Source of the DNA: a virus
DNA length: 64,000 bases
IMG/VR virus record: IMGVR_UViG_3300031753_000002
Location: 22,785 to 86,784 of that record
Strand: one strand, 5' to 3'
The notes beneath the pieces are model-generated. The model did no database searches, was not told the DNA's origin, and saw only the letters and a program-made list of their open reading frames with translations. The position numbers were made by a program, and so were the translations under genes. Within the stretch, counting starts at the first letter, position 1. Every line of letters begins with the position of its first letter. Positions 7,072 through 13,203 of this stretch are shown piece by piece.

Positions 7072-7277
7072 GTTTTGATCGTGATCAATTTTGGCTTCAA
7101 CCCCGTGTCGAAGGCGCGACTGGTATTACCTCGTACAATCACGAGCTTGACATATCAATCGGATGTCTGCTTGATTCACTCTTGCGCGACTCGGCGCGAC
7201 TGACTGGCGACAATGCGACGTGGTTTCGAAGCCGCTTGAAATTCATCAAGCAAGCATGGGAGCATCAGCATGGATAG
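7068..7277 (+). CDS. Hypothetical protein, RLxFIxQA family member
   Basis: This 69-residue protein overlaps the preceding gene by ATGA. Its second half (ELDISIGCLLDSLLRD...FRSRLKFIKQAWEHQHG) clearly matches the middle of the 190-residue protein at 8065-8637 (ELDISIGSLIDLALYD...FRQRLRFIRQAWEHQRG). A more distant match is at 51228-51407. The shared segment is probably one helical domain duplicated within the phage. Function unknown. Confidence 0.7.
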   Translation: MSFDRDQFWLQPRVEGATGITSYNHELDISIGCLLDSLLRDSARLTGDNATWFRSRLKFIKQAWEHQHG

Positions 7278-7377
7278 GCAGATCATTCAAATCGCGGCTG
7301 CGGACAAGAACTTGTACGCGTTGTGTGATGACGGCACCGTATGGGTTTTCCTAGACGCGCCGGTTAGTGGAGGATGA
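7270..7377 (+). CDS. Mini-protein, 35 aa
   Basis: ATG 7270 lies inside the end of the preceding gene (8-base overlap). The sequence MDRQIIQIAAADKNLYALCD followed by DGTVWVF is typical of a small beta-sheet or propeller-blade-like phage protein. It is compact and has protein-like composition. Function unknown. Confidence 0.6.
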   Translation: MDRQIIQIAAADKNLYALCDDGTVWVFLDAPVSGG

Positions 7378-7418
7378 ATTTGGGAGCGGATAGTGCGCAT
7401 TCCGCAGGGGAGGCGCCA

Positions 7419-7808
7419 ATGAGTGCCGCCCTGGACAAGCTGCACGTCGCGGCCGTGCGCCGTATGTACGGAGTGAAGCGGCAAACAATCAGCACGGACA
7501 CGCCGTGGGCTGTAGTCGAGCAAGGCCGTGAGATAAAGCTCGTGCGGACGCGGCGGGAAGCGCGGCGCATTGCAGAGTATCTCAACTCAATGCGGGCTAC
7601 TCGCTTGCGGGCGCAGTTCGGTGTTCCTGATCCTGCACTGATGCGTGAGGCGGCTGCGGCGCTGCGGGCGTTTAGAGAAGACGGCGACGACCCCGGCGAT
7701 CGTTACAAGAATGTTGCGGAGTGGATCGACGAAGAAGCGTATGACCGCGAACGAATGATCGAGGAAGCGCGAGCGTTCGTCGCGTCGATCGAACCACCAC
7801 TGGTTTGA
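7419..7808 (+). CDS. Hypothetical protein, 129 aa
   Basis: I choose ATG 7419, preceded by GGGGAGG. An in-frame ATG at 7374 sits directly against GGAGG with no spacing. The protein is helical and strongly charged. Residues 1-60 include VRRMYGVKRQTIS and REIKLVRTRREARRIAEYLN, an arrangement that resembles a small strand-helix domain. The C-terminal third (EWIDEEAYDRERMIEEARAF) is acidic. No family is recognised. Confidence 0.7.
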   Translation: MSAALDKLHVAAVRRMYGVKRQTISTDTPWAVVEQGREIKLVRTRREARRIAEYLNSMRATRLRAQFGVPDPALMREAAAALRAFREDGDDPGDRYKNVAEWIDEEAYDRERMIEEARAFVASIEPPLV

Positions 7809-7871
7809 TCTTCGCGGAGTGGCGGTCCGGGCCGGCGCGCTGAATCACGTCCGGACCGTCCTGATGATTCG

Positions 7872-7979
7872 GTGACAGTGGCTCGCCTCGCGCAGATCGT
7901 CAAGCAGTACGGAACACGCGTTCAGATTTTCTTCTACAAGGATGGCGACGTGATCGAATCGTTAACGATGCTTCCATGA
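7872..7979 (+). CDS. Mini-protein, 35 aa, GTG start
   Basis: GTG 7872 (a second GTG is two codons on) opens VTVARLAQIVKQYGTRVQIF followed by FYKDGDVIESLTMLP. Its TGA overlaps the ATG of the next mini-gene (ATGA). The chain of overlaps to 8065 supports translation. Function unknown. Confidence 0.5.
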   Translation: MTVARLAQIVKQYGTRVQIFFYKDGDVIESLTMLP

Positions 7980-8068
7980 TCCGCTTGCGCGTCCGAAGAA
8001 TGCTTACTATCTTCGGACTGCCTTACTGGGCGCCAGTGAAGCCCATACCGCAAAGGAAAATCTCATGA
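7976..8068 (+). CDS. Mini-protein, 30 aa, basic
   Basis: Bounded on both sides by ATGA overlaps. The product MIRLRVRRMLTIFGLPYWAP followed by VKPIPQRKIS is basic and hydrophobic and may associate with membranes. Function unknown. Confidence 0.5.
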   Translation: MIRLRVRRMLTIFGLPYWAPVKPIPQRKIS

Positions 8069-8637
8069 CATGGGGTGCAACCGGATGGATGTTCCGTGGC
8101 GGCGCGACCGGTCCGACCACCTGTTGGCCCGCGAGTGGTCCCTCGCAAGAGGCGCTCGACCAAGCTGGTGTGCAGTCGCCCGATGTGGAGGTCAGCGTGG
8201 GCGCGACCGGAATCGTCATGGGCAACGGTGAGCTTGACATATCGATCGGCTCGCTTATTGACTTGGCGCTGTACGATGGGGCCAACACAGACAGCGCCGA
8301 ATTCTTTCGCCAACGTCTCAGATTCATTAGGCAAGCATGGGAACATCAACGTGGCAACAGCCGCGGCTGGTATCGGCGCTTTGCGTTCCCCTGGCCTGTC
8401 CCTGTCCGAATTATGCGGCATCCTTCGGACGTGACACTTGACCGAATCGAATATGTGTGGTTTGGAGCCTTCTGGCGTCGCTATGTCACGACTACTGAAG
8501 GGAATGGGGCCGGCGGCGACCGCTACATTATCGAGCACGTGCCGGCCTGGAAGAAAGAAGGTTTGCATTGGCTCGCAATTGAGCCGCACCACACTCATAA
8601 GAGCGAACGCTGGCGCAGTGAGGAAAGGGAAGGCTAA
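8065..8637 (+). CDS. Hypothetical protein with RLxFIxQA domain, 190 aa
   Basis: The start overlaps the preceding stop (ATGA). Residues 1-50 are Gly, Thr and Pro-rich with GATG triplets. Residues 53-97 repeat the domain of the 7068-7277 protein. Residues 98-190 form a different domain rich in Trp and Arg (GWYRRFAFPWPVPVRIMRHP, WFGAFWRRYVTTTEG, LHWLAIEPHHTHKSERW). The architecture suggests fusion of a duplicated helical domain with a strand-rich domain. Function unknown. Confidence 0.7.
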   Translation: MTWGATGWMFRGGATGPTTCWPASGPSQEALDQAGVQSPDVEVSVGATGIVMGNGELDISIGSLIDLALYDGANTDSAEFFRQRLRFIRQAWEHQRGNSRGWYRRFAFPWPVPVRIMRHPSDVTLDRIEYVWFGAFWRRYVTTTEGNGAGGDRYIIEHVPAWKKEGLHWLAIEPHHTHKSERWRSEEREG

Positions 8638-8864
8638 TGGGCAAGCCCACGAATCTCCCGATGAAAACGGCTCAGATCATGGGCCGCAAGACCTTCACTG
8701 CCTCGCCGTGCTTCTGTGGCTGTACGGAATTCTATGCGTCGAATGGCGGATGCGTCGAGTGCGCCAAGGCGCGCTCTCGCGCCCGCTATGCAACTCCCGA
8801 GGGGAAGCGGGCGCAACGGGAAGGCGACAAGCAGCGGTATCGCGTAAGGACCGGCAAGTCATGA
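8637..8864 (+). CDS. Zinc-ribbon-like protein, 75 aa
   Basis: ATG 8637 overlaps the preceding TAA. The core FTASPCFCGCTEFYASNGGC followed by VECAKARSRARYATPEGKR carries Cys residues as CxCxC and CxxC, a likely zinc site, with a basic tail. The same layout is found in the N-terminal region of phage EndoVII and HNH enzymes, here without any catalytic HNH part. It may be a regulatory zinc finger or a relic of an endonuclease. Confidence 0.65.
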   Translation: MGKPTNLPMKTAQIMGRKTFTASPCFCGCTEFYASNGGCVECAKARSRARYATPEGKRAQREGDKQRYRVRTGKS

Positions 8865-8947
8865 CGTGCACTGGCACCGCTGTTTTGATCAGGGCCTTGG
8901 TGTACTATACCCGAAAGATGGCGCGCGACGTGTACGGACTCAAGTGA
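8861..8947 (+). CDS. Mini-protein, 28 aa
   Basis: ATGA overlap with the preceding gene and TGATG overlap with the next. The product MTCTGTAVLIRALVYYTRKM followed by ARDVYGLK has a hydrophobic N-terminal half and a basic end. Translation is supported only by the overlaps. Confidence 0.4.
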   Translation: MTCTGTAVLIRALVYYTRKMARDVYGLK

Positions 8948-9126
8948 TGGGACGAAAGATCGTAGGTCAGCTTCAAGCGCCGATAGCGATCGACAAAAAC
9001 TCGGCGCTCTACCACTACGTTCGATCGCTTACGCATCAGTGGATAGGAAACATGGAGGTCCCGCGGATCGACGCAACCGAAGCAGTGTGCCGCGCTCTTA
9101 TCGAGGAAGGTATTCGAGTGAAATGA
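8947..9126 (+). CDS. Hypothetical protein, 59 aa
   Basis: ATG 8947 lies in a TGATG overlap. The sequence MGRKIVGQLQAPIAIDKNSA continues into a helical segment (LYHYVRSLTHQWIGNMEVPRID) and ends ALIEEGIRVK. It is compact with balanced composition. Function unknown. Confidence 0.6.
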   Translation: MGRKIVGQLQAPIAIDKNSALYHYVRSLTHQWIGNMEVPRIDATEAVCRALIEEGIRVK

Positions 9127-9326
9127 ACCGCCGAAAGGTCTTAACTGGACTAGCAGCCGTAGGTGTCGCCGGCGTGCGTCGCTGTAGTGTTCGCAGGACC
9201 GATCGAGACGTTCTGGCCGCTGGGCAATTGCTACAGCAAGATCATAGCGAGCTTCGGCGCGGCACCCGCAATCCGGTATTCGAGCGAGCCCTTGGCACTG
9301 GACTGAAAAATAAAATTTCGCGCTAG
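9123..9326 (+). CDS. Small exported protein, apparently frameshifted
   Basis: ATG 9123 (ATGA overlap) encodes MNRRKVLTGLAAVGVAG, a good twin-Arg or Sec-type signal. After residue 17 this frame becomes Arg-rich and unlike a secreted protein. The +1 frame over the same bases reads VAVVFAGPIETFWPLGNCYS and on to a TGA at 9304-9306, a natural continuation of a signal peptide. A one-base change near 9170-9180 would join the two. Either this is a frameshift mutation or assembly error, or a short second gene starts at a GTG there. Confidence 0.45.
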   Translation: MNRRKVLTGLAAVGVAGVRRCSVRRTDRDVLAAGQLLQQDHSELRRGTRNPVFERALGTGLKNKISR

Positions 9327-9355
9327 GAAGCTTTAACTATATCCAGCGGTACGTG

Positions 9356-9383
9356 TTGCACCGGGCTGCGCAGGTGCTAATCT
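9356..9383 (+). promoter_or_regulatory. Candidate promoter TTGCAC-N16-TAATCT
   Basis: TTGCAC (9356-9361) and TAATCT (9378-9383) lie 28 bases upstream of the 9411 start, in a gap after a break in the overlapping gene chain. The -10 context GGTGCTAATCT recurs at 10498-10508 and, as GGTGTTAGTGT, at 12605-12615. Confidence 0.45.
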
Positions 9384-9410
9384 AGCTTGTGTAGCGAACA
9401 GGAGGACACC

Positions 9411-9596
9411 ATGATCGACAGTCGGGTACAGCGACAAGAGCCGCAACATCCCACTTTCGAACAACGGATAGTGGCGTTGCAGCGGACGGCGGAGCGCTTC
9501 CACGAAGCCTACATTGAGCAAGTTGCGGACTTCCATGCCGAGCGGTGTATAGCGCGACAACGTGCCAATCGGCCTTGGGATGCGAATGGTCAGTGA
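9411..9596 (+). CDS. Hypothetical protein, 61 aa
   Basis: ATG 9411 follows the strong site AGGAGG. The protein is a charged helix (FEQRIVALQRTAERFHEAYI) and ends RQRANRPWDANGQ. It is the first gene after a candidate promoter, and its stop lies at the 5' end of a tRNA-like element. Function unknown. Confidence 0.65.
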   Translation: MIDSRVQRQEPQHPTFEQRIVALQRTAERFHEAYIEQVADFHAERCIARQRANRPWDANGQ

Positions 9597-9739
9597 GTGT
9601 GGCGGAAATGGTAAACGCTGAAAGTCGGTTGCCGCCGGCAAAGCTGGACGCGGGTGAGATGACATGGCTTCAGCCCTCCGGAGCCACAAGCCCAATGCGG
9701 AGGACCAGCGTATTGCAGAGTTCGAACCCTGCCGCTCAT
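9593..9739 (+). tRNA. tRNA-like element, class II-type ends, aberrant length
   Basis: The 5' end GTGAGTG (9593-9599) pairs with CGCTCAT (9733-9739) over seven positions, two of them G-U. It is followed by T, G and a D arm, GCGGAAATGGTAAACGC (9602-9618), identical in type to tRNA-Leu/Ser D arms. The 3' side carries a T arm, GCAG(A)G-TTCGAAC-CCTGC, canonical except for one extra A. Between them about 95 bases replace the roughly 50 of a class II tRNA. CTGAA/TTCAG could be an anticodon stem holding a 46-base loop. CCTCCG/CGGAGG could be a variable arm. No anticodon can be assigned and no CCA is encoded. It may be a degenerate tRNA, one with an insertion, or a tRNA mimic. Confidence 0.4.
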
Positions 9740-9750
9740 TGACCGTTAAC

Positions 9751-9789
9751 CACGACCGCCGATTTTCCTTGTGAAAGTCGGCGGTCGTG
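9751..9789 (+). terminator. 12-bp perfect hairpin after the tRNA-like element
   Basis: CACGACCGCCGA (9751-9762) pairs with TCGGCGGTCGTG (9778-9789), and an inner TTTC/GAAA pair extends the stem. There is no T-run after it, so it could be a factor-dependent terminator, an RNA-stability element or a boundary structure. Confidence 0.5.
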
Positions 9790-9830
9790 TCATATTCGGG
9801 GCGATGACCAAGCGTATCGGAGGGACCTCT

Positions 9831-10004
9831 ATGACCAAGTTTAGAGAACGGCGGGAATCATGGCCGGCGAATGCGCCGCGCCTGAGCGACCGGGAGCGCG
9901 GCTATCGGCAACGAGAAGATATCCGTATGGTCGCCTCGCTAGTCTTCGCCTTCGGGATCGCATGCGTTCTGTGGATCGTTGGCTGGGGTTTAGGTCAATG
10001 GTAG
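9831..10004 (+). CDS. Small single-pass membrane protein, 57 aa
   Basis: ATG 9831 follows GGAGGG at good spacing; the more upstream ATG at 9804 lacks a site. A basic soluble N-terminus (RERRESWPANAPRLSDRERG) precedes one membrane segment at about residues 33-54 (VASLVFAFGIACVLWIVGWG). Positive charges before the helix place the N-terminus in the cytoplasm. Function unknown. Confidence 0.65.
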   Translation: MTKFRERRESWPANAPRLSDRERGYRQREDIRMVASLVFAFGIACVLWIVGWGLGQW

Positions 10005-10031
10005 CACCGCCATTTGAGAGGAATACGGGAC

Positions 10032-10271
10032 ATGATCAAGTGCAAGAATGCCGACCAATCAAATGCCGATACGGTCAAGCCGGGCGATATCCTAATCGCG
10101 GATGCTGGCTTTACTTGCCTCAAGGAAGGCCGCCCGCTGGTAGTCCAGGAAGACCCAACCAAGGTCGGTGAGCGCATTTCGCGGCTCTATGTCCAGTGTA
10201 ACGACGGGCGGCATTACCTCGATGGGCAACTCGGTGAAGAAAGCGCGCTGATCGGGTTCTATTTCGCGTGA
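10032..10271 (+). CDS. Hypothetical small beta protein, 79 aa
   Basis: ATG 10032 follows GAGAGG by about ten bases. The sequence (VKPGDILIADAGFTCLKEGR, then PLVVQEDPTKVGERISRLYV) looks like a small all-beta fold and ends with DGRHYLDGQLGE. Such proteins are common near phage replication genes with no known role. It overlaps the next gene (GTGA). Confidence 0.7.
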   Translation: MIKCKNADQSNADTVKPGDILIADAGFTCLKEGRPLVVQEDPTKVGERISRLYVQCNDGRHYLDGQLGEESALIGFYFA

Positions 10272-10570
10272 GGGAATTTGAATTCAGTTCCGGGGCCTAT
10301 CAGGACGACCCCGCCTCGCCGGCCATGAGCTTCCGTGCGGACACCATGCACGGACCTGCCGCGGTGTGGACTCTCAAAGACGTGCATGCTGCAATCCAAG
10401 CGTATGCCCGAAAGTTCGGCCCGTACCGCACAACCGCAGCGCTGGTTTTGGTCACAGACCTTTATGACGCCAACAAGATACCCACTAGGCTCTATGGGGT
10501 GCTAATCTGCTATCTTTGTCAGAACATGACTAGTCGGCCACACAGGAGACGTGAGAATGTCAGGACTTGA
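10268..10570 (+). CDS. Hypothetical protein, 100 aa, GTG start
   Basis: GTG 10268 overlaps the preceding TGA. The centre (WTLKDVHAAIQAYARKFG followed by TTAALVLVTDLYDANKIPT) looks like two helices. The last 15 residues are basic and less protein-like and coincide with a TAATCT promoter-like box. An internal ATG at 10325 is an alternative start. No family is recognised. Confidence 0.5.
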   Translation: MREFEFSSGAYQDDPASPAMSFRADTMHGPAAVWTLKDVHAAIQAYARKFGPYRTTAALVLVTDLYDANKIPTRLYGVLICYLCQNMTSRPHRRRENVRT

Positions 10571-10823
10571 AGAACGAATTCGGGACTTAGCTGAGCGCGG
10601 AAATCTCACGCATATCTCCCTCACGCCGCGGCATGATGGCCGGAAGCTCTTGGGCTGGGCAGCCTCCTACTCCCCAGCGACGGGGTGGGGTCAAGGATTT
10701 GGACTTGACGCCGACCCGGTTACGGCTATCTTGACGGCGATCGACGATTGGAAGCCGGCGAGGAAGCCGCGGAAAACTAAGGTGGTGCCCGACGATGACG
10801 ACCTCCCCGACCCCACGGCGTAA
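10557..10823 (+). CDS. Hypothetical protein, 88 aa
   Basis: ATG 10557 follows GGAG by nine bases. The sequence MSGLEERIRDLAERGNLTHI, then SLTPRHDGRKLLGWAASYSP, resembles a small helix-strand-strand domain seen in rhizobial phages, with GFGLDADPVTAILTAIDDW as its second half and an acidic tail. A promoter-like GGTGCTAATCT lies 50 bases upstream. Function unknown. Confidence 0.7.
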   Translation: MSGLEERIRDLAERGNLTHISLTPRHDGRKLLGWAASYSPATGWGQGFGLDADPVTAILTAIDDWKPARKPRKTKVVPDDDDLPDPTA

Positions 10824-11079
10824 GCGACCCGGCTTTACACAAGTCATTCATGGCGACACGATCGTCATGGGCGACCGCAAAGTCGAATACAAGGGTAAGT
10901 ATGTTCGGCTCGAATCTGTGCGGTGCTGCGATTGCGGTTTGACGCACGTGTTGTTATTCAATCGCGCAGTCAAGATGCAGGTTCTTGTCAATACTGTTTC
11001 GACTCGGCTTGCTCGCCGATCGAAGAAATGTCGAAAGCGCATCGCCGCGCTTGCGACCAAGGTCAAGAGGGCGAAATGA
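10795..11079 (+). CDS. Hypothetical Cys-containing basic protein, 94 aa
   Basis: It overlaps the previous gene by 29 bases. The middle part (GDRKVEYKGKYVRLESVRCC, then DCGLTHVLLF) has a CCDC-x2-TH cluster resembling half of a metal site. The C-terminus is a strongly basic helix (ARRSKKCRKRIAALATKVKR). Proteins with the RCxDCGLxH signature recur in proteobacterial phages. DNA or RNA binding is inference. Confidence 0.7.
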   Translation: MTTSPTPRRKRPGFTQVIHGDTIVMGDRKVEYKGKYVRLESVRCCDCGLTHVLLFNRAVKMQVLVNTVSTRLARRSKKCRKRIAALATKVKRAK

Positions 11080-11177
11080 GGTACGCCAACTTTGAGCATA
11101 GACGTGCGCATGCACGAGCAATGTCAGGCACGACTCAATGCGCCCGGACAGAACTGAGCGCTCGCCTGAACCGCTGA
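11076..11177 (+). CDS. Possible mini-protein, 33 aa
   Basis: ATGA overlap with the preceding gene. The product (MRYANFEHRRAHARAMSGTT...) is Arg-rich. It overlaps the better-supported zinc-ribbon gene at 11138 by 40 bases, so it may be a leader that couples translation rather than a functional protein. Confidence 0.3.
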   Translation: MRYANFEHRRAHARAMSGTTQCARTELSARLNR

Positions 11178-11302
11178 GATGCCAGTGCGGTGGGACCATC
11201 AACGTCCAGGACTCGCAAGGCCGGTGGATCGTGTGCCCCCTGCTTCGCGGCAAGCACTGTGACGGCGCACCGAAGGCACGGGAGCCTAAGCCATGGGAGT
11301 GA
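11138..11302 (+). CDS. Zinc-ribbon-like protein, 54 aa
   Basis: This gene starts at ATG 11138. MRPDRTERSPEPLRCQCGGT continues INVQDSQGRWIVCPLLRGKH and CDGAPKAREPKPWE. The Cys spacing (CxC...C...C) fits a zinc ribbon. It overlaps the next gene by ten bases. Function unknown. Confidence 0.6.
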   Translation: MRPDRTERSPEPLRCQCGGTINVQDSQGRWIVCPLLRGKHCDGAPKAREPKPWE

Positions 11303-11484
11303 GCATCAAAGATCGTGTCGCGGCACAGCACAGGCGGATCACGGCTGCGAAGCGCGCTGTGGAGGTAGCCTGGGCAGAGCTTCGCGTGATCCAAGCCGAT
11401 TGCCCACATGAGAGGATCGTCGGGACGATGACCATGGGCGAGAGTGGAAGCAAGTGTGTCGAATGCGGTCAGGTGTTCTCATGA
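11293..11484 (+). CDS. Zinc-binding small protein, 63 aa
   Basis: ATG 11293 lies inside the end of the preceding gene. An N-terminal helix (DRVAAQHRRITAAKRAVEVA) is followed by DCPHERIVGTMTM and CVECGQVF, giving a C-x2-H...C-x2-C metal site. It may be a small DNA-contacting ribbon. Function unknown. Confidence 0.7.
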   Translation: MGVSIKDRVAAQHRRITAAKRAVEVAWAELRVIQADCPHERIVGTMTMGESGSKCVECGQVFS

Positions 11485-11582
11485 AGCATTTCAGCACGTG
11501 CCGACCGAGAAGCACGAGAGCCGCTAACACTTTCTTAACCGGCGTGTGCTATGATGCTCCCTATTTGGAGGAGCCTGCAAAC

Positions 11583-11681
11583 ATGGATGCCGCCTTGATT
11601 GCGTTATTGAAGCAAATCGAAAAAGAGAAGGCCGCGAAGATTAAGGAAAAGTTCACGAAGCTTCGGGAGAAGACCAAATGA
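11583..11681 (+). CDS. Charged helical mini-protein, 32 aa
   Basis: ATG 11583 follows GGAGGAG, and a TATGAT box at 11550-11555 suggests a promoter. An in-frame upstream start at 11481 would add residues of different composition. MDAALIALLKQIEKEKAAKI continues KEKFTKLREKTK, one amphipathic Lys-rich helix. Function unknown. Confidence 0.5.
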   Translation: MDAALIALLKQIEKEKAAKIKEKFTKLREKTK

Positions 11682-11803
11682 AAATCTTTCTGATGATCAT
11701 GATCTTACTCGCCCTCTATGGCGAGTATAATCGACCATCTTGCGGGACGGCCGCGGTGTGCGGCGCTCCGGTTCATGATTTCCTGCATCAGGTGATCGGA
11801 TGA
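11678..11803 (+). CDS. Small exported or membrane protein, 41 aa
   Basis: ATGA overlap on both sides. The N-terminus MKIFLMIMILLALYG is a membrane or signal segment. It is followed by a short region with two Cys (RPSCGTAAVCGAPVHDFLHQ). The pair of Cys suggests a periplasmic location. Function unknown. Confidence 0.6.
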   Translation: MKIFLMIMILLALYGEYNRPSCGTAAVCGAPVHDFLHQVIG

Positions 11804-11967
11804 CCGTCGAGCAAGCGCGCAACGCGGACTACGCCGCGATCGAGGCGCGGGTCTTGGCGCACTTTGCCGCCACGGACCTACCGCGCCCGGAGCGCCGCCT
11901 GAGCGAGGGTGATCGCCGGGCGATCGAGCGATGGTTCCCCGGAAGGCGAGCCGAACACGAACACTGA
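11800..11967 (+). CDS. Hypothetical protein, 55 aa
   Basis: ATGA overlap with the previous gene. The protein (MTVEQARNADYAAIEARVLA...) is helical and charged, with LSEGDRRAIERWFPGRRAEH at its end. No family is recognised. Confidence 0.6.
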   Translation: MTVEQARNADYAAIEARVLAHFAATDLPRPERRLSEGDRRAIERWFPGRRAEHEH

Positions 11968-11983
11968 AAGGGAGAAAAGCAAA

Positions 11984-12283
11984 ATGCCACGCAATGGACA
12001 CTCGGGCCGATGTTTCCGTGATCGGCGCCGGACCTATGCCCGCAAGGAACGTCAAGGCGTAATCACTGACCAGCGCAAGTTCGCTGAGCTAGCTGTCAGC
12101 GCCGGGTTTTTCAAGACAATCTCGTCGGCGCTCTGGTATGCTCCCCGGTTCGATACCGACTTTTTCAGGTGGATCGTCAAGCAGGCGCCGGGCATCGTGC
12201 GGAAGCTTGATGGCAAGCTCGGGGTCTTGCATCCCAAGAACAAGTTCACAGCCGCACCGGCTAAAAACCCGGTTGCCGGGTGA
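11984..12283 (+). CDS. Hypothetical basic protein, 99 aa
   Basis: ATG 11984 follows AGGGAG. The N-terminal 30 residues are Arg-rich. The middle (FAELAVSAGFFKTISSALWY) is a predicted helix pair, and the end contains LDGKLGVLHPKNKF. The stop codon immediately follows one copy of the 15-bp intergenic motif, which here encodes the last residues (KNPVAG). Function unknown. Confidence 0.6.
   Translation: MPRNGHSGRCFRDRRRTYARKERQGVITDQRKFAELAVSAGFFKTISSALWYAPRFDTDFFRWIVKQAPGIVRKLDGKLGVLHPKNKFTAAPAKNPVAG
12262..12276 (+). repeat. 15-bp motif copy 1 (TAAAAACCCGGTTGC)
   Basis: One of six same-direction copies of TAAAARSCCGGTTGY. This one lies at the very end of a gene. With the following bases it can form CCCGG-TTG-CCGGG. 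Confidence 0.7.
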
Positions 12284-12337
12284 GGTGATTCGGGCTAGGA
12301 AAGCCATGGTCCCCCTCCCCAATTTCGGGAGTATGCC

Positions 12338-12571
12338 ATGGCTACCCTTACAACGAAGGCTCGCAACAAGCTTCCCGCGTCCAAGTTTGCGCTGTCCGGC
12401 GAGCGCTATCCGGTCGAAGACAAGGCGCACGCTCGCGCCGCGCTCTCGCGTGTGAGCCACGCGGCCAAGGTCGGCAATGTGACGCCCGCCGAAGCCGCGA
12501 AGGTTCGCCACAAAGCGGAGCATGTTCTCGGCGAGACAGATTCCACTTACCATAATACTCCCGGAAGATGA
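12338..12571 (+). CDS. DUF6582-like small basic protein
   Basis: The 77-residue product (MATLTTKARNKLPASKFALS, then ERYPVEDKAHARAALSRVSH) matches a family of short proteins common in proteobacterial phages and plasmids, with the hallmark 'RYPVEDKxHAxxALSRV' and 'AKVRxKAxxVLG'. The role is unknown; family members are small, helical and basic. GGGAG lies ahead of ATG 12338. It is the last gene before the KDAKGHGS cluster. Confidence 0.75.
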   Translation: MATLTTKARNKLPASKFALSGERYPVEDKAHARAALSRVSHAAKVGNVTPAEAAKVRHKAEHVLGETDSTYHNTPGR

Positions 12572-12586
12572 CAGCGAAGATATCGG

Positions 12587-12614
12587 TTGCGCTTCCGTGA
12601 GCGCGGTGTTAGTG
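12587..12614 (+). promoter_or_regulatory. Candidate promoter TTGCGC-N16-TTAGTG
   Basis: The hexamer positions and spacing match those of the 9356 promoter, and GGTGTTAGTG resembles its GGTGCTAATC. It lies 27 bases upstream of the 12642 gene and would start transcription of the small-protein cluster. Confidence 0.4.
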
Positions 12615-12641
12615 TCTACGGGCAAGGCGAAAGGAACGCCA

Positions 12642-12971
12642 ATGTTCAAGACAAACCGCCGCATCGCGGCACTGGAAAAGTGGAGAAGATTCATGGATGC
12701 TCAAGTGCAAGCCCTGACCGACAACGAGAAGGCTCTCGCCGACAATGTGGCTAAGCTGATCGCCGATGTCGGCGATTTGCAAAAGCAACTCGCCGCTGGT
12801 ATCGACGCGGGCGATGAAGCCGCAATCGCGGCCGTCAATGTCGGCTTGACCGATTTGGTGACTCGCACCGCCGCCGCTCTGGCGACCGGTGCCTCTGGCG
12901 CCTCCGGTGCCTCTGGCGCCTCCGGTGCCTCCGGTGCCTCTGGCGCCTCCGGTGCCTCTGGCGCCAGCTAA
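12642..12971 (+). CDS. Coiled-coil protein with collagen-like GAS tail, 109 aa
   Basis: ATG 12642 follows AAAGGAA. Residues 1-85 are helical (LEKWRRFMDAQVQALTDNEK, ADNVAKLIADVGDLQKQLAA) and probably form a coiled-coil trimer. Residues 86-109 are tandem Gly-Ala-Ser triplets encoded by an 18-bp DNA repeat. A coiled coil next to collagen-like triplets usually gives a trimeric fibre. Its position outside the tail genes is unusual. It may be a minor virion fibre or decoration protein. Confidence 0.7.
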   Translation: MFKTNRRIAALEKWRRFMDAQVQALTDNEKALADNVAKLIADVGDLQKQLAAGIDAGDEAAIAAVNVGLTDLVTRTAAALATGASGASGASGASGASGASGASGASGAS

Positions 12972-12981
12972 GGCGAGAACG

Positions 12982-13203
12982 ATGGCAAAGGACGCCAAGG
13001 GTCACGGTAGCGAATCGCGGCGCGATGCAGTCGCAGCGGGCCGTGCCTTGGCGTCCCATCAACTCAAAATTCAGCATCTCGACACGTCGCTGCTTGGCAA
13101 TCCATGGCGCACGGTCGGGGCGAAGACGAACCGAGCCACTGCCGAGCGCATTGCGCAGCATATGCGCACGGACAACGCTGATACTCTTGTGAGGGTACGA
13201 TAA
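12982..13203 (+). CDS. KDAKGHGS-tag protein A, 73 aa
   Basis: The start MAKDAKGHGSESRRDAVAAG carries the tag shared by six proteins in this cluster. The body (LASHQLKIQHLDTSLLGNPW, then TKNRATAERIAQHMR-like sequence) is a short strand-helix segment resembling a small 'name-tag' domain in phage proteins. Its stop overlaps the next start. Function unknown. Confidence 0.7.
   Translation: MAKDAKGHGSESRRDAVAAGRALASHQLKIQHLDTSLLGNPWRTVGAKTNRATAERIAQHMRTDNADTLVRVR

Noticed and set aside
9545-9742. Protein-like frame (AEMVNAESRL...) across the tRNA-like element
   Set aside because: D arms and T arms of class II tRNAs often read as AEMVxA and xSSNPA in this frame. The paired acceptor, D and T arms explain the sequence better, although the frame is not excluded.
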